Shown here piece after piece: positions 8,209 through 16,308 of a DNA stretch of 64,000 nucleotides. Below the pieces are notes generated by a model that saw only the letters and a list, made by a program, of their open reading frames with translations, searched no databases and was not told where the DNA came from. The stretch's first letter is position 1, and every line of letters starts with the position of its first letter. Source of the stretch: CBDCMJ01 sp965218875 (GTDB lineage Bacteria; Chloroflexota; Dehalococcoidia; Lucifugimonadales; UBA3495); NCBI GenBank assembly GCA_965218875.1, contig OZ244707.1, forward strand, positions 1,860,001 to 1,924,000. Reading direction: 5' to 3'. A program made the position numbers and the translations under genes.

Positions 8209-9828
8209 TCAGCGCCCGCCCCGGCGCGCTCCCCGGCCGGCGCCTGACCCGCGGCGGGCTTTGCGGTCCCGCCTGCCGCCGCCACGAGACTCGTCTACAA
8301 TGTCCTCGGCAAACCTGATCTTGCCGGCATCCGGCGTGAGCACCGGGACTCCGGGCAGAAGGTCCAACCCCGGTTCCTCTTCTTCCTCGGCCTCGCCGTC
8401 ATCGAAGAGCTCGTCGGCGACTCCGATATCCTGAACCGTGAGCGAGTCCAACTCCGCGACGCTGAATCCGGCTTCCTGCTGGGCCGCGGCAGCCGTGCCG
8501 TCTCCCGGGACCGTTGCCGCTTCTTCGCGGATTAGGGCTTCCAGGATTTTCTCTTCGTCCAGCTCCGAGGACGGCGCCTCGGCTGCCTCCGCGGTGACCG
8601 GGTCCGCCGCCACGGCTTCCACCGCGGCCTCCTCCATCTCCGCTGCCGCCGCCTCGGCGGCCAGCGCTTCCTCCACCACCGCCTCCGCCTCGGCTATCAC
8701 CGACGGCGTTTCCTCTTGCCCCGCCTCCGTCTTGGCCTCCTGGGCCACCTGCTGCTGGAGTCGCCTCAGGCGCTCCTCGCGGAGCTCTTCCCATTCGGCG
8801 AGACCCTTGATATCCAGCCGCCAGCCGGTGAGCCGCGCGGCTAGGCGCGTGTTCTGGCCCTCCTTCCCTATGGCCAGGGAAAGCTGCCGGTCGGGCACCA
8901 CCACCGTGGCGGTCATGTCGTCGGCGGAGAGTTCGACGTGCACCGGCTCCGACGGGCTCAACGCGTGGGAGATGAACAACTTGGGGTCCTTGTCCCAGGA
9001 CACCACGTCGATCTTTTCTCCCTGCAGCTCGTTGACGATGCTCTGGATGCGGTTACCCCGGATGCCAATGCACGACCCCACGGGGTCGACCCCCTGTTGG
9101 GTGGCGTTCACCGCCACCTTGCTGCGGAAGCCGGACTCCCGGGCGATGGCCTTGATCTCCACGACCCCGTTGTGCACTTCGGGCACTTCGATCTCGAATA
9201 GGCGCTTCAGCATGTCCCGGTGGCTGCGGGATACAATGATCTCCGGGCCTTTGGTCCCGTTCCGTACGCTGAGGACGTAGACCTTGGTGCGCATGCCTTT
9301 GCGGTACCGCTCGGTGGGCACCTGCTCTTCGTAGGGCAGAATGGCCTGCGCCCGCCCCAAGTCCAGGGTGATGGTCCGCCCGGCGTCGGTCTGCTCGATC
9401 ACGCCGGAGACGATGTCATACTGATGCTGGAAGAACTCTTGGTAGAGCAACTCCCTTTCGGCCTCGCGCAGCCGCTGCAGCACCACCTGCTTGGCGGTCT
9501 GGGCAGCGATTCGGCTGGCGTTGTGGGGCAGGGCCTCGTCCGCCGCCACCTCCTCCCCCAGGTTGGCCGACTGCCGTATCTGCCGGGCGTCGGCCAGGTT
9601 GATCTCCCGTTCTGGGTCCTCCACCTCTTCCACCACGGTTTTGAGGGCGTAGACCCGCACGTCCCCGGTGTTGGGATTAAGCTTTACGGATATGTTTTGC
9701 ACCATCACGGGGTTGTCTTTCTTGAATGCCGAGGCAAGGGCAACCTCTATGGCCTGGAGCACTTGCTCCCTGGGCAGGTGGCGTTCCGCGGCCAACTGGG
9801 TCAACGCTATCAAAAAATCGCTTTTCAT
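8209..9828 (-). CDS. nusA: Transcription termination/antitermination factor NusA
   Basis: Binds RNA polymerase and nascent RNA to control pausing and termination. Order: N-terminal RNAP-binding domain (1-130), S1 domain (about 135-205; VSGVIEQTDAGRTITLDLG), KH1 (VNATQQGVDPVGSCIGIRG) and KH2 (DRQLSLAIGKEGQNTRLAAR) up to about residue 345. The remaining 190 residues are Ala/Glu-rich and then end in a strongly basic Gly/Arg tail instead of the E. coli acidic repeats. ATG start with G-rich sequence upstream. It is the first gene of the operon; rimP, often placed just before nusA, is not found here. Confidence 0.93.
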   Translation of the reverse strand: MKSDFLIALTQLAAERHLPREQVLQAIEVALASAFKKDNPVMVQNISVKLNPNTGDVRVYALKTVVEEVEDPEREINLADARQIRQSANLGEEVAADEALPHNASRIAAQTAKQVVLQRLREAERELLYQEFFQHQYDIVSGVIEQTDAGRTITLDLGRAQAILPYEEQVPTERYRKGMRTKVYVLSVRNGTKGPEIIVSRSHRDMLKRLFEIEVPEVHNGVVEIKAIARESGFRSKVAVNATQQGVDPVGSCIGIRGNRIQSIVNELQGEKIDVVSWDKDPKLFISHALSPSEPVHVELSADDMTATVVVPDRQLSLAIGKEGQNTRLAARLTGWRLDIKGLAEWEELREERLRRLQQQVAQEAKTEAGQEETPSVIAEAEAVVEEALAAEAAAAEMEEAAVEAVAADPVTAEAAEAPSSELDEEKILEALIREEAATVPGDGTAAAAQQEAGFSVAELDSLTVQDIGVADELFDDGEAEEEEEPGLDLLPGVPVLTPDAGKIRFAEDIVDESRGGGRRDRKARRGSGAGRGARRGGR

Positions 9829-10020
9829 TGCGCAACCCCCCTAGCTAACTCGCTCGTATTACTCCTTGGCTATTCAACAAGAAAGCGGGGATTTCCCGCT
9901 TTCAATAAGGACACGAAGAACGAACCGGTTGATCGCAGTATATCACCGCCGGCAGGGGGTTTCAACCTGTTCCGACCGGCGGGGTGCGCCTTAGATTTTT
10001 GCTGGGACTAGGCCCGGGCT

Positions 10021-10120
10021 GGATTCGTTTCTTCGTTGGAACGAATAGGGAACGAATCGGCCATGGGGCCGGATTTGTTTCTCTGTTGGAACAAATAGGG
10101 AACAAATCAGTCAAGGGGCT
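10021..10120. repeat. Two tandem 50-bp palindromic units
   Basis: Units at 10021-10070 and 10071-10120. Each can fold: the first has ATTCGTTT ... AACGAAT plus an inner TTCGTTGGAACGAA, the second has ATTTGTTT ... AACAAAT and TGTTGGAACA. Changes in one arm are matched by changes in the other (C to T opposite G to A), so pairing is kept. They lie about 190 bases upstream of nusA, in a gap also containing a smaller hairpin (GGGATTTCCCGC region) near 9890. Confidence 0.7.
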
Positions 10121-10629
10121 GAAACCCTCCGCTCCCCCTTTTGGGAGTGGTCGGCGGCCAGCGGCTACTGGCTGGTCACGGACCATCGAGGGGGGCTTTC
10201 GGTCGTTGAGGTGTGGACACCATGGTTTCAGTTTGAGTATTGGCTTTAGGGCCTGTCAAGCGAGAGATGGTATTGGGGTGTGTCCTAAGAATATACTCGC
10301 TCAATTTGGAAGCACGTTGTTGCTATGGCCATTCTCGTATCTGGGCGAAAGAATCCAGGTGGAAGTAGGGGCGCAAAATCCTGAGGGCCACCCCGACCGG
10401 CGGTGGTGGATACCCGAACGGCTCGCGGCATGGCGCGATCCCGCTTGGAATCGGGGGGGTCCCGGCGCCCCCCCGGTCGGGACCTGCAGCGGTGGGGGAC
10501 TCAAGAGAGGGGGCGATAGAAGGTCGGGTGGTTTTCTGAAGGGAGCTTGGCTGAAAGCCCGGCGCCTGACGGGCCGGACCAGCCTGGGGGTCCAATCTGG
10601 GGGTCGGGCTTTGCCCCGTTAAGGCCGGG
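10121..10629. other. Non-coding gap between nusA leader and cysM
   Basis: About 500 bases of GC-rich sequence containing runs such as GGGGGGG near 10,455 and 10,470. Open frames exist on both strands but have no family character, no plausible ribosome site and a composition typical of shadow frames. Nothing functional was recognised beyond the tandem palindromes to the left. Confidence 0.4.
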
Positions 10630-11580
10630 TTACCACCAGATCTTGCCCCTGGACTCCTCGGCCAGTTGGTCGTAGTCCTTGGTCCACAAGCTGGTGCTCA
10701 GGTATTTCCAACCGCCGTCGGCCAGCAGGCAAACTATGTCCCCCTCCTCCATCCGCTCCGCCTGCTTTATGGCCCCGAACACCACCGAGCCCGAGGAGAC
10801 CCCGGCAAAAATGCCCTCCTGGAGCAGCAGTTCCTTGGCGGTCCGGAAGGCCTCGAAGCTGCTTACCAGCATTCTGGAGTCCAGGAGGTTCAGGTCCAGG
10901 ATGGGAGGTATGAAGCCTTCTTCCAGGTCTCTCAATCCGGAGATGAAGTCATCCGGCTCAGGGGCAACGGCAACTATCTTGATTCCGGGGTCGTGTTCCT
11001 TGAGCCGCCGGCCCACTCCCATCAACGTTCCGCCGGTGCCCAAGCCCGCCACGAACATGCCCACGTCGGGAATGGCTTCCACGATTTCCTGGCCGGTGGA
11101 CTCGTAGTGGGCGTCCGGGTTGCCGCTATTGCCGTACTGGTACAGCATCAGGTAGTCGTGGGGATTCTTGCCGACGAGGTCCTGGGCCACCTCGATGGAA
11201 CCGTTGGTGCCGCGGGAGCCGTCGGAGAACTTGATCTCGGCGCCGTAGGCGGCCAGGAGCTGGACGCGTTCCACGCTCACGTTTTCCGGCATCACTACTG
11301 CGGTCTTGTAGCCTTTGAGCCGGGCCACCATGGCCAGGGAAATCCCGGTATTCCCGCTGGTGGGCTCCAGGATAGTGCGGTTGGGAGAGATTTCCCCGTC
11401 CCGTTCCGCCCGTTCTATCATCTTCAGCGCGATGCGGTCCTTCACGCTGCCCGTGGGGTTATGCCCCTCCAGCTTGGCGTGAATACGCACTCCCGGCTTA
11501 GGGCTCATGTTCTGGAGTTCCACCACGGGCGTGTTGCCTATGGCGGCCAGTATCCCCTTGTATGTTAGCCTAGCTACCAT
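10630..11580 (-). CDS. cysM: PLP-dependent cysteine synthase (CysM type)
   Basis: A 316-residue fold-type II PLP enzyme that makes cysteine from an activated serine. The PLP lysine is Lys47 in NPTGSVKDRIAL. The substrate loop TSGNTGISLA, the phosphate-binding GTGGTLMGVG and the late SSGSVVFGA are present. The C-terminus (DGGWKYLSTSLWTKDY) resembles Mycobacterium CysM, which uses O-phosphoserine and a thiocarboxylated sulfur carrier rather than O-acetylserine and sulfide. The neighbouring MoeB-like activator supports that route, but no CysO-like carrier is adjacent. It is the last gene of the rrf2-moeB-cysM set. Confidence 0.85.
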   Translation of the reverse strand: MVARLTYKGILAAIGNTPVVELQNMSPKPGVRIHAKLEGHNPTGSVKDRIALKMIERAERDGEISPNRTILEPTSGNTGISLAMVARLKGYKTAVVMPENVSVERVQLLAAYGAEIKFSDGSRGTNGSIEVAQDLVGKNPHDYLMLYQYGNSGNPDAHYESTGQEIVEAIPDVGMFVAGLGTGGTLMGVGRRLKEHDPGIKIVAVAPEPDDFISGLRDLEEGFIPPILDLNLLDSRMLVSSFEAFRTAKELLLQEGIFAGVSSGSVVFGAIKQAERMEEGDIVCLLADGGWKYLSTSLWTKDYDQLAEESRGKIWW

Positions 11581-11628
11581 GTTGCCTTGGATATCCCCGG
11601 GTTTTCATCCCACTAGGGCCCGGCGGCG

Positions 11629-12471
11629 CTAGTCGGATGCCACCGCGGCGGTCTCGGGGGCGGTCAATCCGCAGAAGACCTCGTAGTCGATCAGTTCGGT
11701 GACGCTGGGACTGTCTCCGCACAGGGGGCAGTCCGGGTTGCGCTTTATTTTCACTTCCCGGAAGGTCATGCTCAGGGCGTCGATCAGCAGCAGGCGGGAG
11801 GTGAGGGACTCGCCCACGCCCAGCAGCAGCTTCAACGCTTCCGTTGCCTGAATGCTGCCCACCAGGCCGGTAAGGGCCCCCAGCACGCCGGCTTCCGCGC
11901 AGTTGGGCACCATGCCCGGGGGCGGAGGGGAGGGGAACAGGCAGCGGTAGCAGCCCTGCCCTGGTATGTACACCGTCGACTGCCCATCGAATATCAGGAT
12001 GCTGCCGTCCACCAGGGGCTTGCCCAGCAGGTAGCAGGCGTCGTTGACCAGGTAGCGGGTGGCGAAATTGTCCGCCCCGTTGATGACAAGGTCGTACTGG
12101 CCGATGACCTCCATGGCGTTGTGGGACTCCAGCCGGGAGCCGTGCAATACCACGTTCACGTCCGGGTTATAGGCTTTGAGGTTGTCCTGGGCCGACTCCA
12201 GCTTGGGCCTTCCCACGTCTTCGGTGTGGTGCAAGATCTGCCGCTGCAAATTAGAAATCTCAACCACGTCGAAGTCCACGATGCCGATGGTCCCCACCCC
12301 GGCCAGGGCCAGGTAGACGGCGGAGGGTGATCCCAAGCCGCCCGCGCCGATGATCAGGGCTTTGGACTGCAGCAGTTTGCGCTGGCCCCTGCTGCCAACG
12401 TCGCTCATGATTATGTGGCGGCTGTACCGCTTGACCTGGCTTGGGGTCAAGGCCATCGCCTCTTGGACCAT
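11629..12471 (-). CDS. moeB: MoeB/ThiF-type sulfur-carrier adenylyltransferase
   Basis: An E1-like enzyme of 280 residues that adenylates the C-terminal glycine of small ubiquitin-like sulfur carriers. The nucleotide-binding loop is GAGGLGS (42-48). DFDVVEISNLQRQ, the catalytic cysteine Cys191 in VPNCAEAGVLG, and zinc cysteines as CYRC (174-177) and CPLC (near 252) are visible. No C-terminal rhodanese domain, so it is not MoeZ-like in full. AAGGAGGAAA lies about nine bases before the ATG. Position between rrf2 and cysM suggests a role in cysteine synthesis, though molybdopterin or thiamine carriers remain possible. Confidence 0.85.
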   Translation of the reverse strand: MVQEAMALTPSQVKRYSRHIIMSDVGSRGQRKLLQSKALIIGAGGLGSPSAVYLALAGVGTIGIVDFDVVEISNLQRQILHHTEDVGRPKLESAQDNLKAYNPDVNVVLHGSRLESHNAMEVIGQYDLVINGADNFATRYLVNDACYLLGKPLVDGSILIFDGQSTVYIPGQGCYRCLFPSPPPPGMVPNCAEAGVLGALTGLVGSIQATEALKLLLGVGESLTSRLLLIDALSMTFREVKIKRNPDCPLCGDSPSVTELIDYEVFCGLTAPETAAVASD

Positions 12472-12645
12472 GGTACATTTCCTCCTTGGCCGGTTGGGTT
12501 GGTCGGGCCGGCCTCTTATTTCGGGGACAGGCGGCCCAGCTTAGCGTTAAGGGCGCCCGCGCAGCTATCTCCGGTGTCCCGGAGCACAGGTCGGGAGTTC
12601 GCGCCCTAGAGTCGGACCCGATGCGCTGCTTCACGGCGCAACGGC

Positions 12646-13080
12646 TCACCGGCCGGCTGCTTGCCCCGCCAGGTGGCGATGGCGCTGCACCAGGTCGGTG
12701 AGAGTGATGCCGCGGAGGACGTTTTCCACGGCTTCCTCCACCGATTTCCAGACCTCCTGCTGCGCGCAGGAGTCGGAAAACACGCAGTCCATAGGGTTGA
12801 TCAGGCAGTCCAGGGGAGAAAGATTGCCGTCCAGCGTCGTCATAACCATGTGGAGGTTGATGGCTGCCGGGTCCATGGCCAGGCGGTGGCCCCCTTGAGG
12901 TCCCCGGCGGCTGACCACGAAGCCAAACTTGTGAAGCGCCGTCATCAGTTGGTCCAGGTAAGTCTCCGGAATCTCCTGGCTAGCCGCTATCTCGGCGGTC
13001 TGCAAAGGCCCCTCGCCGTAGTGCAGGGCCAGCTCCACCAGCGCTCTTACCCCGTAGTCCACCTTCATGGGTATTTTCAT
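12646..13080 (-). CDS. Rrf2 family transcriptional regulator
   Basis: A 144-residue winged-helix regulator. The start at MKIPMKVDYGVRALVELAL is chosen because GGGAGGAAGG lies just upstream; the frame extends further but without a ribosome site. The helix-turn-helix is TAEIAASQEIPETYLDQLM and the wing is RGPQGGHRLA. Three cysteines (Cys92, Cys99, Cys105 in DCLINPMDCVFSDSC) fit an Fe-S cluster or redox sensor of the IscR/NsrR kind. As the first gene before moeB and cysM it probably senses cysteine or Fe-S status and controls them; a promoter and palindrome lie directly upstream. Confidence 0.85.
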   Translation of the reverse strand: MKIPMKVDYGVRALVELALHYGEGPLQTAEIAASQEIPETYLDQLMTALHKFGFVVSRRGPQGGHRLAMDPAAINLHMVMTTLDGNLSPLDCLINPMDCVFSDSCAQQEVWKSVEEAVENVLRGITLTDLVQRHRHLAGQAAGR

Positions 13081-13111
13081 GTCGCCTTCCTCCCGTGGAT
13101 GCGGCCAGCGA

Positions 13112-13140
13112 ATTATAGCATTTGACGAACGTATTTCCAA
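13112..13140 (-). promoter_or_regulatory. Sigma70-type promoter of the rrf2 operon
   Basis: On the minus strand TTGGAA (13140-13135) and a perfect TATAAT (13117-13112) are separated by 17 bases. The -10 box ends about 30 bases before the rrf2 ATG, which fits a short leader. Confidence 0.65.
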
Positions 13141-13149
13141 TTATTGTCC

Positions 13150-13164
13150 ATCGACCGGGTCGAT
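13150..13164. promoter_or_regulatory. Palindrome upstream of rrf2 promoter, candidate operator
   Basis: ATCGACCGGGTCGAT is a perfect seven-base inverted repeat around one central base, ten bases upstream of the -35 box of rrf2. Rrf2 proteins bind dyad sites of this size, so it may be the autoregulatory site. This is inference from position and symmetry. Confidence 0.45.
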
Positions 13165-13387
13165 AATAGAGCGACCCCCCAACGCACGGTCGAGCGCAAA
13201 TCCGGACCGCGGCCCGCCAACGCCTTAGCGGCCATCCGCGTCCCATCTATCTTTCCGGTCCGGCCCCTCCGGGTGACCTGGCGATGAGGAACGCCGAAAG
13301 CCGCCGTTGGCGCCGTGGCATGCGCCGCGTCCATCTGACTATAATTAGGGCGTTTTCCCTGCCTCGGGATGGCGCAGGGTCCGGTGA

Positions 13388-13810
13388 ATGGCGGAATTGA
13401 CCATGTTCAAAGGCGTGCTCCTTGCTTTGGGAATCATGTTGGTGCTGGCGCTGGTCCCCATCGTGGACCTGGTGGGGATACCCTTTGGGCCCTTCGTCGG
13501 CGCGTATTATGGCATGGCCGCCACCGGGGCCCGGCCCGCTCCCAGTATCGGCGCTTCCGCGGTCAGGGCAGCCGCTTTCGGCGGGGTGCTGGGGCTGCTG
13601 GTGCTGGTGCTCCTGGTGGCGGTGGCAGTGGGCTTGACGGTTTCCATAGACCTGGGAACACGGTTCACCTGGCTGCTGTGGCTGGCGGTCGTGGTGTTCA
13701 CCATGTACACGGCAACCATGGCCGCCCTGGGCGCTATGTACTCCCAGATGCGGGCGGCGGCCAGGGCAGCCGAGGCGGAAGGCGGAGGCGAGTTGAGCCC
13801 TGCGTCGTGA
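13388..13810 (+). CDS. Small integral membrane protein, unknown
   Basis: A 140-residue protein with an N-terminal hydrophobic helix (FKGVLLALGIMLVLALVPIV), a small glycine-rich segment, then two strong membrane segments (FGGVLGLLVLVLLVAVAV and WLLWLAVVVFTMYTATMAAL), and an Ala/Glu-rich cytoplasmic tail. No family recognised. The start may be the ATG at 13388 or the one at 13403. It lies upstream of the UbiA-type gene on the same strand, with a 150-base gap, so co-expression is possible but not shown. Confidence 0.55.
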   Translation: MAELTMFKGVLLALGIMLVLALVPIVDLVGIPFGPFVGAYYGMAATGARPAPSIGASAVRAAAFGGVLGLLVLVLLVAVAVGLTVSIDLGTRFTWLLWLAVVVFTMYTATMAALGAMYSQMRAAARAAEAEGGGELSPAS

Positions 13811-13964
13811 CGGCCGGCGCGGCGGGCTGCGACGCCCAGGTGCGCGGCTGTTGCGCTGCCTTGGACGTCGCCTCCGGGCGTATCCGATATTCCTGCGCCT
13901 TTGCTGCCAGGGCCTGCCCAACTACAAATAGGCCGAGATCCGAAGGGACCGACACCACAGGACA

Positions 13965-14897
13965 ATGAGGAACACCACTGCCGATCAGGTCACCGGGAGC
14001 GCCCACCCAGCCGAGTTGTTGAGGGCCCTGCGGCCGCAGCAGTGGGTCAAGAACTTCCTGGTCTTCCTCCCTTTCGTGTTCGCCATAGGGCAAGCCTGGG
14101 CGCCCGGCGATCTGGACCCCGTTCCCGGCCTAATCCTCAAGCTGCTCATAGTCTTTTTGGTGTTTTGCGCCCTCTCCGGCGCGGTGTACCTCCTCAACGA
14201 TCTGGCCGACCGGAAAGCCGACCGGCAGCACCCCTCCAAGAGGCGGCGTCCCATCGCGTCCGGCAAGGTCGGCCTGCCCGTGGCGGCGGCGGCGATGGCC
14301 GCCCTCACCGCGGTGGGACTGGCGGCGGCGTTCCTCCTGGATAGGGTCCTTGGCGGCGTTTGCCTGCTCTACTTGGGCATCAACGTTTCCTATTCCCTGG
14401 GGGTCAAGCGTCTCGTCCTGGTTGACGTAATGGCGGTGGCCGCCGGGTACGTCATCCGCGCCGTGGCCGGAGCGGTGGCCATAGACGTCACACCCTCTCC
14501 CTGGCTTTACGCCACCACGGCGGCCGGGGCGCTGTTCATAGTGCTGGGCCGGCGTTACGCCGAGGTGCGCCTGGCCGGTGACAGCGCGGCGGAGCAGCGC
14601 TCGGTGCTGAGCAAGTACTCCGGCCCGTTCATGACCCAGTTGCTCACCATGTCGGCCACGGCGGCCTGGTTGAGTTATACTCTGTACACGGTGGAAGCCG
14701 GCAACCTTCCCCGGAACAACACCATGCTGCTGACCATTCCCCTGGTCACCTTGGGCCTGTTCCGGTACTTGTACCTGCTTAATACCAGCAAAGAGGCCGA
14801 GGCGCCCGAGCAGTTGATCATACGTGACCTTCCGCTCATGGCCGCCATCCTTGGCTGGGTGGCCGCCACGGTGCTGGTGTTGGTGCTCAACGACTGA
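13965..14897 (+). CDS. UbiA-type prenyltransferase, decaprenyl-phosphate phosphoribosyltransferase-like
   Basis: A 310-residue polytopic membrane enzyme. The first Asp-rich motif is NDLADRKADRQHPSKRRRP starting at residue 78; this version with KRRRPIASG is typical of the 5-phosphoribose-1-diphosphate:decaprenyl-phosphate transferases (DPPR synthase) rather than of quinone-making UbiA. The second motif is near VLVDVMAVAAGYVIRAVAGA. Eight or nine hydrophobic helices are visible. In actinobacteria this step starts arabinan precursor synthesis; in this organism the product is not known. Followed by DUF362 and YchF genes on the same strand. Confidence 0.8.
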   Translation: MRNTTADQVTGSAHPAELLRALRPQQWVKNFLVFLPFVFAIGQAWAPGDLDPVPGLILKLLIVFLVFCALSGAVYLLNDLADRKADRQHPSKRRRPIASGKVGLPVAAAAMAALTAVGLAAAFLLDRVLGGVCLLYLGINVSYSLGVKRLVLVDVMAVAAGYVIRAVAGAVAIDVTPSPWLYATTAAGALFIVLGRRYAEVRLAGDSAAEQRSVLSKYSGPFMTQLLTMSATAAWLSYTLYTVEAGNLPRNNTMLLTIPLVTLGLFRYLYLLNTSKEAEAPEQLIIRDLPLMAAILGWVAATVLVLVLND

Positions 14898-14957
14898 GGG
14901 CAGCCTTTCCATAACCGCCGGCGGCTAGGGTCCGCCGCCGGCGCCGGAGTTGCTTCC

Positions 14958-16127
14958 GTGCAGGTCCCCGAGAATCCTGGCCAACCCGGGCCGGCGCAGC
15001 AGACCGCGCATACTGCCGCCCATGAGACGGCGTGGCAGCGCCCCGCGTCCACCCAAGCGGTGGTGGCCGTGGTGTCCGCGAGGCCCGACACCGTATTGGA
15101 CGACGTCCAAAAGGCCATGGAAATGGCCGGGGCAGACCGGCATCTGGACCCCCAGGCCGCCACCCTTCTGAAGATCAACATATCCTGGCAGCACTGGTAT
15201 CCGGGGTGCTCCACCACCCCGTGGCAACTGGAGGGGGTCATCAACGCCCTGAGGAATCTGGGCCACCGGGACCTTGTTGGCGCCCACAACGGCACGGTGG
15301 TGGTCGACTCCTACGAGGGAGAGGTCGCCAACAAGCACAAGGCGGTGCAGGACCGGTGCAGCCTGCCCACCGTCCACCTGGACAGCCCGCCCAACCGGTG
15401 GGTGGACTACAGACCCAAGGCGAAGATGCTGGCGTTGGACGATATTTTCCCTGAGGGGATTCAAATCCCGCAGTCCTTTCCCGGCGCCAACGTCGTTCAC
15501 CTGCCTACCATGAAAACCCACGTCTTCACCACGATGACCGGGGCCATGAAAAACGCCTTCGGGGGACTGCTGCACCGCAAGCGCCACTGGACCCACTCGG
15601 TCATACACGAGACGCTGGTGGACTTGCTGGCCATCCAGCAAGAGATTCACCAGGGCGTGTTCGCGGTTATGGACGGCACCTTTGCCGGAGACGGCCCGGG
15701 CCCCCGGGCCATGCGCTGGCACGTCAAGGACCGCATCTTGGCCAGCGCCGACCAGGTTGCCATCGACGCGGTGGCCGCCAAGATGATGGGCTTCGACCCC
15801 ATGGACATCAAGTTCATCCGCCTGGCCCACCAGCGCGGCCTGGGGTGCGGCGACGTTTCGCAGATTCGGGTCGTGGGCGAGGACGTAAGCGGGGTGGACT
15901 GGGGATTCAGCGGCTCGGAGAATACCTTGGCCAGCCGGGGGCAGAAGCTCGTCTATTGGGGACCCTTGAACCCCGTGGAGAAGCTGCTGCTGCGCTCGCC
16001 CCTGGTGGGCTTGTCCTACCTGGCGTCCAATCTTTACCACAACGGCTACTGGCTCAAGACCAGGGGCCGGCGGCGTATCCGGGAGGCGTTGAAGACCGAC
16101 TGGGGGCGCCTGTTCCAGGCCTATTAA
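14958..16127 (+). CDS. DUF362 domain protein
   Basis: A 389-residue protein with GTG start. The DUF362 features are visible: KINISWQHWYPGCSTTPW, LPTMKTHVFTTMTGAMKN and VMDGTFAGDGPGPRAM, then a late DQVAIDAVAAKMMGFDP. Many family members carry ferredoxin clusters; no CxxCxxC pattern is seen here. A C-terminal tail (residues 330-389) contains a hydrophobic stretch and basic residues. Function unknown. It lies 60 bases after the prenyltransferase gene. Confidence 0.8.
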   Translation: MQVPENPGQPGPAQQTAHTAAHETAWQRPASTQAVVAVVSARPDTVLDDVQKAMEMAGADRHLDPQAATLLKINISWQHWYPGCSTTPWQLEGVINALRNLGHRDLVGAHNGTVVVDSYEGEVANKHKAVQDRCSLPTVHLDSPPNRWVDYRPKAKMLALDDIFPEGIQIPQSFPGANVVHLPTMKTHVFTTMTGAMKNAFGGLLHRKRHWTHSVIHETLVDLLAIQQEIHQGVFAVMDGTFAGDGPGPRAMRWHVKDRILASADQVAIDAVAAKMMGFDPMDIKFIRLAHQRGLGCGDVSQIRVVGEDVSGVDWGFSGSENTLASRGQKLVYWGPLNPVEKLLLRSPLVGLSYLASNLYHNGYWLKTRGRRRIREALKTDWGRLFQAY

Positions 16128-16150
16128 CGCCTCGTCCCGCCGGCAACGCC

Positions 16151-16186
16151 GAGCCCCGGTCCGAGCCCCGGTCCGAGCCCCGGTCT
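16151..16186. repeat. Three tandem 12-bp units
   Basis: GAGCCCCGGTCC is repeated three times with only the last base changed, in the gap between the DUF362 gene and ychF. Probably a simple slippage repeat. Confidence 0.7.
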
Positions 16187-16308
16187 ACGAAGCCAGGCCC
16201 GGGTCGGGCTAGACTTCTCGCCGGACGAAGATTCGGGCCGGACCAAATCCCCGCCCGCCGTTGGCGGGCCGCTGCTGAGACATTTGGAGAGAGACACCTG
16301 GGCCAACC

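Noticed and set aside
10121..10622. Open frames on both strands in the nusA-cysM gap
   Set aside because: Low-complexity GC-rich frames with no ribosome site and no recognisable domain.
10666..11568. 300-codon open frame on the plus strand opposite cysM
   Set aside because: It is the shadow of cysM in GC-rich DNA: no family character, no ribosome site, and it mirrors the codon pattern of the real gene.
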